Shown here: positions 6,748 through 11,618 of the stretch, one piece after another | Layout of the letters: the number at the start of each line of letters is the position of its first letter | How positions within the stretch are numbered: position 1 is the first letter of the stretch | Source: Methylomonas sp. | GTDB taxonomy: Bacteria > Pseudomonadota > Gammaproteobacteria > Methylococcales > Methylomonadaceae | NCBI GenBank assembly: GCA_026990815.1 | Contig: JALXCS010000338.1 | Coordinates: 1 to 11,618, forward strand | Direction: 5' to 3' | Length of the DNA stretch: 11,618 nt | Translations under genes and position numbers: made by a program | The notes under the pieces: model-generated | Databases searched by the model: none | What the model saw: the letters and a program-made list of their open reading frames with translations, nothing else | Told to the model about the DNA's origin: nothing

Positions 6748-6885
6748 AATCTGTTCAAGTTCAAAACGAGTTACTACCATTTGTGGGCAAAGTGCAGAAA
6801 TCGGAGTTTACTGAAGTAAATCAGGATTTCGAGCACCACCCAACCGCAAATGGCAGAAGCGCAGTAGATCTTGAACAAGTTCTAA
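6748..6885. repeat. Dispersed ~140 bp MITE-like repeat, copy B
   Basis: Same orientation as copy A and nearly the same length. Shared blocks include AATCTGTTCAAG at the left end, GGAGTTTAC and AGGATTTCGAGCACC in the middle, and GCAGTAGATCTTGAACA at the right end. The internal hairpin is TTTAC (6807-6811) / GTAAA (6816-6820). The left 35 bp differ most between the copies. It starts 21 bp upstream of the chemoreceptor-rhodanese ATG and takes up much of the 315 bp gap between that gene and dodecin. Confidence 0.8.
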
Positions 6886-6975
6886 AGTCATTTATCTAAT
6901 TTTTTACCTATCCTTCAGTCTAGTTAAGTTCTTATAAAATTCAATAAACCCTAGTCTTCACCGGGTAATCAGTCC

Positions 6976-7004
6976 TTGCCATAGACCTTCAAGAATGTTA
7001 TAGA
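6976..7004 (+). promoter_or_regulatory. Candidate sigma70 promoter for dodecin
   Basis: TTGCCA (6976-6981) and TATAGA (6999-7004) are separated by 17 bp. The start of transcription would fall near 7011, leaving a leader of about 30 nt that contains AAGGAG five bases before the dodecin ATG. Confidence 0.5.
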
Positions 7005-7041
7005 TATATTTCAATTTGATGACTAACACCAAGGAGTACAC

Positions 7042-7245
7042 ATGGCTGTTGCTAAAGTGACTGAAATATCATCCAGTTCCAAAAAAAGTTTTGAAGATGC
7101 CATTGAAAAAGGCATAAAAAGAGCTGGGAAAACAATCAGAAATATCGAGGGAGCTTGGGTTCAAGAACAAAAGCTTGTGGTCAAAAAAGACAAAATTGTT
7201 GAATACCGAGTGAATTTGAAACTCACCTTTATTCTTGATGATTAA
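7042..7245 (+). CDS. Dodecin, flavin-binding protein
   Basis: A 67-residue protein with the full dodecin layout: an N-terminal strand (VAKVTEISSSS), one helix (SFEDAIEKGIKRAGKTI) and two strands ending VNLKLTFIL. Dodecins assemble into hollow dodecamers in the cytoplasm that store and quench flavins (FMN, riboflavin or lumichrome), limiting their photochemistry. Trp39 in the EGAWVQEQK segment is the residue expected to stack on the flavin ring. The start is supported by AAGGAG at ideal spacing and by a promoter candidate. It is a single-gene unit, divergent from the chemoreceptor-rhodanese gene and convergent with the lemA-TPM operon, with a hairpin between. Length is normal for the family. 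Confidence 0.93.
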   Translation: MAVAKVTEISSSSKKSFEDAIEKGIKRAGKTIRNIEGAWVQEQKLVVKKDKIVEYRVNLKLTFILDD

Positions 7246-7271
7246 GGTATTCTGAAAAAACTGTTAAAGAC

Positions 7272-7293
7272 TATGGCGCATGATTGCGCCATA
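7272..7293. terminator. Hairpin between convergent dodecin and TPM genes
   Basis: TATGGCGCA (7272-7280) and TGCGCCATA (7285-7293) form a perfect 9 bp GC-containing stem with a 4 nt loop. It lies 26 bp after the dodecin stop and 6 bp after the TPM stop. On the minus strand a T-rich stretch follows at a distance; on the plus strand there is none. It probably serves as a shared, imperfect terminator. Confidence 0.55.
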
Positions 7294-7299
7294 ATCAAG

Positions 7300-7797
7300 C
7301 TACAATATAACTGGTTTATTCGACAATTCATTGATATTTTCTACTTGTGCAGGATAAAGAGTAATCAGCAACCGGGTAATTTCTTCAATCCCTTTTAAAA
7401 CACCGGTTTCAAACTGCTTTTTTCGAAACAAACTTTCCATCACACCACAAATTCGTGACCATTCTTTGGAATCCACCTTTTTATTAACATCTCTGTCTGC
7501 AATAATCTCTATGGTTCGATCAGCCAGTAACAAATAAATCAATACACCATTATTTTGTTCGGTATCCCATACTCTTAATTCAGAAAACACATCGACACCA
7601 CGATCAAAACAAGTAGTGTTCTGCAACAGCTCAAAAAAACTCAGTGAACTTTCAACGGCAAAACGGATTTCCGCACTGTGTTGAGTTTCGGATTGTTGAA
7701 TCGCTTGTTCGATTTTTTTTAACGATGCTGGTGGAAATTTACACCGAACCAGCCATGGAGGGTACAATAAATGCTTAAATAAACGGCCAATTTTCAT
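7300..7797 (-). CDS. TPM domain protein, second TPM gene of the lemA operon
   Basis: 165 residues from ATG at 7797, read as MKIGRLFKHLLYPP. A TPM-type fold is suggested by the core: helix ASLKKIEQAIQQSE (24-37), strand SAEIRFAVES (41-50), then NNGVLIYLLLADRTIEIIADRDV (82-104). This is the strand pair typical of the family, and the gene sits directly after a clear TPM gene. No signal peptide or membrane span is evident, so it may work at the cytoplasmic face; small TPM partners like this often close lemA-TPM operons. The TPM stop TAA and this ATG are one base apart (TAAGATG), and its Shine-Dalgarno AGGAGG lies inside the upstream gene, so translation is coupled. The frame is open upstream to 7941, but that part is a shadow of the upstream glycine-rich tail. 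Molecular function unknown. Confidence 0.85.
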   Translation of the reverse strand: MKIGRLFKHLLYPPWLVRCKFPPASLKKIEQAIQQSETQHSAEIRFAVESSLSFFELLQNTTCFDRGVDVFSELRVWDTEQNNGVLIYLLLADRTIEIIADRDVNKKVDSKEWSRICGVMESLFRKKQFETGVLKGIEEITRLLITLYPAQVENINELSNKPVIL

Positions 7798-7798
7798 C

Positions 7799-8677
7799 TT
7801 ACCATCCTCCTGAAGCACCGCCGCCACCAAAACTGCCGCCACCACCTCCGCCTCCAAATCCCCCGCCACCTGACCAACCGCCGCCAAAGCCGCCACCATA
7901 ATATCCTCCTCGCCCCCCCGGGAAATTACTTCGTCCACCACTGGTGAACATTAAGGCAAGAATAAAAATAGCAGCTCCAGCAAGAATACTGACAACCAAT
8001 GTAGCTGTCACTGACCAGGTTAAGAGTCCGGCAATGCCACCTGCAACACCAGATCCAATTAACCGACCAAATAATGACCTGAATGCTGGTGCGAAAAACA
8101 GAATAAAAACCAGAAAGAATAGCAAATCCTGAACTCCAGGCTCTCGATAATCATTCTGATATTCTGGTGCTGGTAAAGGTTCACCCTCTATCAACCGAAT
8201 CAATTGCTGAACGCCAGCAACAATACCACCGTAAAAATCACCAACTTTGAAATATGGACTGATAATTTCACTGATGACTCTTTTTGCAACTGCATCTGGA
8301 ATTACGCCTTCAAGCCCATAGCCCACTTCAATCCGAAGTTTTCTGTCATTTTTAGCTATTAGTAGTAATACCCCATCATCAATCCCTTTTCTGCCCAATT
8401 GCCATTTCTCAACAACACGAATCGAATATTGTTCGATGCTTTCAGGTGTCGTCGTCGGAACAATTAAAACCGCAAGTTGACTTCCTTTTGTTTCTGCAAA
8501 TTGTTTTAATTGCTGCTCCAGTAGTTGTTTCTGTGTAGACGTTAAGGTGTTGGTTAAATCAACCACCCAGCCATTAAACTCAGGAATAGGCTGTTCTGCT
8601 TGAGTATTTTTTACACCCAACAAACAGAAAAACAAAAATGTAATCAGAACACGCTGATACAACGAGGGGGTGTTCAT
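7799..8677 (-). CDS. TPM domain membrane protein with glycine-rich tail (YgcG-like)
   Basis: 292 residues. Residues 1-27 form a signal peptide (hydrophobic 9-21, cleavage near TQA-E). A TPM domain follows at about 30-165, with FNGWVVDLTNTLT, LAVLIVPTT, GIDDGVLLLIAKNDRKLRIEVGYGLEG and the late helix. After that come membrane segments near 183-199 and 216-243, then a tail (247-292) almost entirely Gly with aromatic residues, as in YgcG-type proteins. TPM domains are extracytoplasmic; roles in envelope or photosystem maintenance are reported for family members, but the biochemical role is open. It lies between lemA (23 bp upstream) and a second TPM gene (1 bp downstream) in one operon. The start has AGGTGG a few bases upstream. 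Confidence 0.9.
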   Translation of the reverse strand: MNTPSLYQRVLITFLFFCLLGVKNTQAEQPIPEFNGWVVDLTNTLTSTQKQLLEQQLKQFAETKGSQLAVLIVPTTTPESIEQYSIRVVEKWQLGRKGIDDGVLLLIAKNDRKLRIEVGYGLEGVIPDAVAKRVISEIISPYFKVGDFYGGIVAGVQQLIRLIEGEPLPAPEYQNDYREPGVQDLLFFLVFILFFAPAFRSLFGRLIGSGVAGGIAGLLTWSVTATLVVSILAGAAIFILALMFTSGGRSNFPGGRGGYYGGGFGGGWSGGGGFGGGGGGGSFGGGGASGGW

Positions 8678-8700
8678 ATAACCACCTAAATCATATTAGT

Positions 8701-9312
8701 TTATTGGGCATGACTGGGTGATAAATTAAAATCCACCTTGGGCGGTTTGGAAATTTCATGTTCATTTTCAACTGTGAAGGTCGGTTTGACTTTAAACCCA
8801 AACATCATCGCAGTCAGATTTGAAGGAAATTTTCTGACAGTCCCATTATATTCCTGGACTGCTTTGATATATCGGTTTCTTGCGACTGCAATTCTGTTTT
8901 CAGTGCCCTCAATCTGCGCCTGGAGACCACGAAAAACCCCGTCGGCCTTGAGATCAGGATATTTTTCTGCAACCAGTAGTAATCGGCCTAGAGCTGAACT
9001 CATTTCATTTTGTGCAGCATTAAATTTTTTAAACGCTGCTTCATCGTTAATAAGTTCCGGTGTGGCCTGAATGGCACCAACTTTCGCCCGGGCGTTAGTA
9101 ACGGCGGTAAGAACATCTTTTTCATGCGCAGCATAGCCTTTGACCACATTAACCAGATTTGGTATCAAATCGGCTCTGCGCTGGTATTGATTGAGCACTT
9201 CCGCCCATGCCGCTTTTATTGCTTCATCCGTTGTTTGCAAGGTATTGTAACCACAGCCTTGAAGTAAAACTGCCAACGCAATCGATACTGCGATTCGAAA
9301 TTTCAGTTTCAT
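8701..9312 (-). CDS. lemA: LemA family lipoprotein
   Basis: 203 residues. The N-terminus MKLKFRIAVSIALAVLLQGC is a lipoprotein signal with lipobox LLQGC and Cys20 as the lipidated residue; many LemA proteins instead have a membrane helix here. The family core is clear: AWAEVLNQYQRRADLIPNLV (35-54), NVVKGYAAHEKDVLTAVTNAR, LLVAEKYPDLKAD and ENRIAVARNRYIKAVQEYN, a helical bundle ending in FGFKVKPTFTVENE. LemA is a periplasmic, membrane-anchored protein of unsettled function, widely linked to TPM-domain proteins, as here. First gene of the lemA-TPM-TPM operon; a GGTGG Shine-Dalgarno lies about 6 bp upstream. The short 9313-9420 gap is shared with the divergent HPt gene; no promoter there is convincing. 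Confidence 0.93.
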   Translation of the reverse strand: MKLKFRIAVSIALAVLLQGCGYNTLQTTDEAIKAAWAEVLNQYQRRADLIPNLVNVVKGYAAHEKDVLTAVTNARAKVGAIQATPELINDEAAFKKFNAAQNEMSSALGRLLLVAEKYPDLKADGVFRGLQAQIEGTENRIAVARNRYIKAVQEYNGTVRKFPSNLTAMMFGFKVKPTFTVENEHEISKPPKVDFNLSPSHAQ

Positions 9313-9420
9313 GATTCCACCCTTTATTATTTTTTATCTGGTCTTTAGCATATCAAAATTGATTCTGACATGATAATTTATACATGGAAATCATTACCCT
9401 ACCTATGGAAAAATTTGATT

Positions 9421-9792
9421 ATGAATTTCAGTTCTTCAAATTTACATCAAACCTATATTGAATTATTACTGGAAAAAACCTTGAATAATCGAGTGCTGGC
9501 TAAAACTTTATTCGAAAAATTATTTGCCACTTTACCTACTCAGATTGAAGAGTTAGAAGGTTTTTTAAATAAACAAAACCTCTCCCTGGCGCAAAAAATT
9601 GCTCATGATATCCACGGAACTGTTGCCAGCTGCGGCCTGGTTAATCTTGAGTATCATGCAAACCTGGTTGAAAGGCATTTATTTATGAACAATTTGGAAC
9701 AGGCACAAAAAAGCTTCTTGAACCTGGAACAACTAGTGAGAAAATTTTTAGATTGTCAGAACGATATTCTATCCAGTCTGCAGAACCAGTGA
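9421..9792 (+). CDS. Stand-alone HPt (histidine phosphotransfer) protein
   Basis: 123 residues from ATG at 9421. The frame is open to an earlier ATG at 9370, but those 17 residues (MIIYTWKSLPYLWKN) look non-native; GGAA nine bases before 9421 gives modest support. The protein is all-helical, and AHDIHGTVASCGL carries the HPt signature (compare AH.LKG.A...G) with His62, counted from this start, as the phosphate acceptor. Preceding helices (LFEKLFATLPTQIEELEGFL) and following ones (NLEYHANLVERHL, QAQKSFLNLEQLVRKFL) complete the four-helix bundle. HPt proteins relay phosphate between a hybrid histidine kinase and a response regulator in the cytoplasm. No kinase or regulator gene is next to it, so its partners are elsewhere. 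Divergent from lemA, convergent with lpxD. Confidence 0.8.
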   Translation: MNFSSSNLHQTYIELLLEKTLNNRVLAKTLFEKLFATLPTQIEELEGFLNKQNLSLAQKIAHDIHGTVASCGLVNLEYHANLVERHLFMNNLEQAQKSFLNLEQLVRKFLDCQNDILSSLQNQ

Positions 9793-9846
9793 TCACCAGA
9801 CAAAGTTTACCTATTAATGGTCCGAGCACTCCGAATCATTATTACC

Positions 9847-10881
9847 TTATTTTTCTAGCTTGTTTAAGCGGCTTTCCATCTGCTTAATGGTTTTTATTAA
9901 TTTCGGCAATTTTGCCAATGCTGCAAGCTCTCTCCAAGCAACTTTTTTATCTTTGGCCGGACTGCCGAAAACCTGAGTACATGCTTCAATATCACTGGCA
10001 ATCCCAGAACGCGCCATGACCACAGCATGATGGCCAATTTTGACGTGGTCGGCCAACCCCGCACTTCCCGCTAAAATAACATTATTCTCAATTTGACAGG
10101 AACCCGAAATGCCAGTCTGGCCACAAATTATGACATTTTCACCGATAATATTATTGTGGCCAATTTGTACTAAATTATCGACCTTACTGCCTTCACCAAT
10201 TACTGTTTCACCAAAAGTCCCTCTGTCAATACAGGTATTGGCGCCAATTTCTACATTATTTTCAATTCTAACGTAACCGACATGTGGAACTTTAATATGC
10301 TTTTGATTTCGTTGCTTGTAGCCAAAACCATCTGCCCCAATTACTGAACTGGCATGGATAATAACGTTATCTCCAATTTGAGTATGATCGTAAATCACTA
10401 CATTGGGATAAATTCGGCAATTTGCACCAATTTTGACATGATCACCTATTCTAACGCCACCAAGTATTTCACAATCTGCTCCAATCTGACTGTGCTCACC
10501 AATACTGGAAAACTCAGCCAAATAAACATTTTCTGCCAGCATCGCAGTTTCAGCCACAGATGCTTGTGTAGCAACTTTAGGCAGATATTGTTTCTCCGGG
10601 TGAAGAAGCTTAACAGCCTTAATAAAACTTATTTCAGGATCTTTACTGACTAGAACTATCATTGTTTCCGGCATATCAAGCCTAGCCATTTCCTGATTCA
10701 TAAAACAAGCGCCTGCTTTCGAATCAGGCAGGAATTTGCTGAATTTCAAATCATTAAGAATAGTTACCTGATTTTCCTGAGCAGAACCGATATCTGAAGC
10801 TGATTCGATCAATGCATCGCTGTCGTTTCCGATAATTTCAGCGTCACATTGTTGTGCAAGTACTTTAATGGTTAATGCCAT
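9847..10881 (-). CDS. lpxD: UDP-3-O-acylglucosamine N-acyltransferase
   Basis: 344 residues, matching the ~341 of E. coli LpxD. It adds the N-linked hydroxyacyl chain from acyl carrier protein to UDP-3-O-acylglucosamine, the third step of lipid A synthesis, in the cytoplasm. The N-terminal uridine-binding domain (about 1-100) is followed by left-handed beta-helix hexapeptide repeats (about 105-305: IGEHSQ IGADCE ILGGVR IGDHVK IGANCR). GADGFGY (182-188) and NLVQIGHN with catalytic His242 (His239 in E. coli) are present, then a C-terminal helix (325-344). The trimer is expected. The start is supported by AAGGA at 9-10 bp. Unlike the common bamA-ompH-lpxD-fabZ-lpxA arrangement, none of these genes is adjacent; it is a solitary gene and possibly a second copy. 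Confidence 0.95.
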   Translation of the reverse strand: MALTIKVLAQQCDAEIIGNDSDALIESASDIGSAQENQVTILNDLKFSKFLPDSKAGACFMNQEMARLDMPETMIVLVSKDPEISFIKAVKLLHPEKQYLPKVATQASVAETAMLAENVYLAEFSSIGEHSQIGADCEILGGVRIGDHVKIGANCRIYPNVVIYDHTQIGDNVIIHASSVIGADGFGYKQRNQKHIKVPHVGYVRIENNVEIGANTCIDRGTFGETVIGEGSKVDNLVQIGHNNIIGENVIICGQTGISGSCQIENNVILAGSAGLADHVKIGHHAVVMARSGIASDIEACTQVFGSPAKDKKVAWRELAALAKLPKLIKTIKQMESRLNKLEK

Positions 10882-10919
10882 ATCTCACTTTCCTTCGGTA
10901 GGTTGAAATCATATCGAAG

Positions 10920-10947
10920 TGAAATTATACCTGAATCCATAATTTCA
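10920..10947 (-). promoter_or_regulatory. Candidate lpxD promoter with overlapping inverted repeat
   Basis: A perfect -10 TATAAT lies on the minus strand at 10929-10924, about 40 bp upstream of the lpxD ATG; no good -35 is seen at 16-18 bp. A perfect 9 bp inverted repeat, TGAAATTAT (10920-10928) / ATAATTTCA (10939-10947) with a 10 bp spacer, covers the -10 and could be an operator. Confidence 0.35.
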
Positions 10948-11079
10948 ATGCGGATAACAGAAGGTAAGATATTGGTTTCACAGGGGATTCAGATTATAGC
11001 CTTTTACCAAATAATCGAGGTGAAATAAACCGTTCTTTATTCAATCCACTCATAAATTTCAGTTTGCACCGGATCGCAT

Positions 11080-11109
11080 TAATATTTGGGGTCATAATAT
11101 TTGGGGTCA
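11080..11109 (+). repeat. 15 bp tandem duplication upstream of the transposase
   Basis: TAATATTTGGGGTCA occurs twice in exact tandem (11080-11094 and 11095-11109), followed by GAGTAAC. GGGGTCAGAGTA-type sequences are, from memory, frequent just upstream of RAYT/Y1-transposase genes, so this may be part of the element's recognition end. Confidence 0.6.
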
Positions 11110-11165
11110 GAGTAACAAATATCTGCTATCATTTCCTACATTGGAACATTGATTTAGGTGATACG

Positions 11166-11618
11166 ATGGCAAGATTAGCCCGAGTTGCTCCTGTCGGAGT
11201 GCCTCAACATATCATACAGCGAGGGAACAACAGGCAGGTCTGTTTTGCTGGTGAAGAGGATATGAAGGCCTATCTGCACTGGCTCAAGGAAATGTCCAAG
11301 AAGTATCAGGTCGATATACATGCCTGGGTGTTAATGACCAATCATGTGCATCTGCTTTGTACGCCATGGAAAGAAAATGCAGTTAGTCAGATGATGCAAT
11401 CTTTGGGGCGCTTGTATGTGCGTTATTTTAATCATACTTACCAGCGCAGCGGTACACTCTGGGAAGGTCGTTTCAAATCGTGTTTGGTACAAAGTGAGCG
11501 ATACCTGCTTGAACTCTATCGGTATATAGAATTAAATCCAGTCAGAGCTGATATGGTTGATAAGCCCAGTGACTATAGTTGGTCGAGTTATGCTATCAAT
11601 GCTTTGGGCGTTGAAAGT
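11166..11618 (+). CDS. REP-associated tyrosine transposase (RAYT, IS200-like), 3' end outside window
   Basis: The first 151 residues of a Y1-type transposase with no stop before the window end; relatives are usually above 200 residues. It opens with MARLARVAPVGVPQHIIQRG, the standard start of this group. The HUH motif NHVHLL carries His60 and His62, TLWEGRFKS follows at 97-105, and ERYLLELYRYIELNPVRA at 111-128 holds the catalytic tyrosine, most likely Tyr113. These enzymes cut and join single-stranded DNA at REP-type hairpins and are usually domesticated, single-copy genes. The start is supported by AGGTGA five bases upstream. It is divergent from lpxD. A 15 bp tandem repeat precedes it; no REP hairpin like that at 527-580 is next to it within the window. 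Confidence 0.9.
   Translation, partial: MARLARVAPVGVPQHIIQRGNNRQVCFAGEEDMKAYLHWLKEMSKKYQVDIHAWVLMTNHVHLLCTPWKENAVSQMMQSLGRLYVRYFNHTYQRSGTLWEGRFKSCLVQSERYLLELYRYIELNPVRADMVDKPSDYSWSSYAINALGVES

Noticed and set aside
7798..7941. N-terminal extension of the second TPM gene to an ATG at 7941
   Set aside because: It translates the glycine-rich tail of the upstream TPM gene in another frame; the ATG at 7797 has a proper ribosome site and a 1 bp coupling.
9370..9420. Earlier start for the HPt protein at 9370
   Set aside because: The 17 extra residues do not fit an HPt N-terminus, and the ATG lies within the AT-rich divergent promoter region.
9793..9846. Possible terminator between the convergent HPt and lpxD genes
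   Set aside because: Only a short TCCGA direct repeat is present; no stable stem or U-tract is visible.

Overview
The window looks like chromosomal DNA of an AT-leaning gammaproteobacterium. The PyrE, LpxD, LemA and dodecin sequences fit that group. The transketolase type and general gene style remind me of methanotrophic Methylococcales, but that placement is inference and rests on no marker gene. Most genes lie on the minus strand; only dodecin, an HPt protein and a REP-type transposase lie on the plus strand. No rRNA, tRNA or CRISPR array was seen.

Region 1-650 is degenerate accessory DNA. It holds an IS21-type insertion-sequence end with four 22-23 bp terminal repeats, an antitoxin-like gene cut by that end, the internally deleted remnant of a zeta-type toxin gene overlapping the antitoxin start, and a REP-pair hairpin. 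Region 666-3862 carries pyrE, a DUF1499 secreted protein and a transketolase. A strong terminator lies between the last two, so they are probably separate transcription units.

Region 4031-6885 holds an MBL-fold hydrolase, a small conserved-looking membrane-protein gene broken by one in-frame stop, and an unusual soluble fusion of a chemoreceptor-like coiled coil to a rhodanese domain. Two copies of a ~140 bp repeat with terminal inverted repeats sit just upstream of the hydrolase and fusion genes, in the same orientation. This is the most unusual part of the window.

Region 7042-9792 has dodecin (flavin storage), then a convergent lemA-TPM-TPM operon for an envelope module, then a divergent stand-alone HPt phosphotransfer protein. 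Region 9847-11618 has lpxD outside its usual lipid A cluster and a RAYT/IS200-like transposase cut by the window edge, preceded by a 15 bp tandem duplication. The REP-pair at 527-580 and the RAYT gene at the other end may belong to one REP/RAYT system, but the window does not show matching REPs beside the RAYT.
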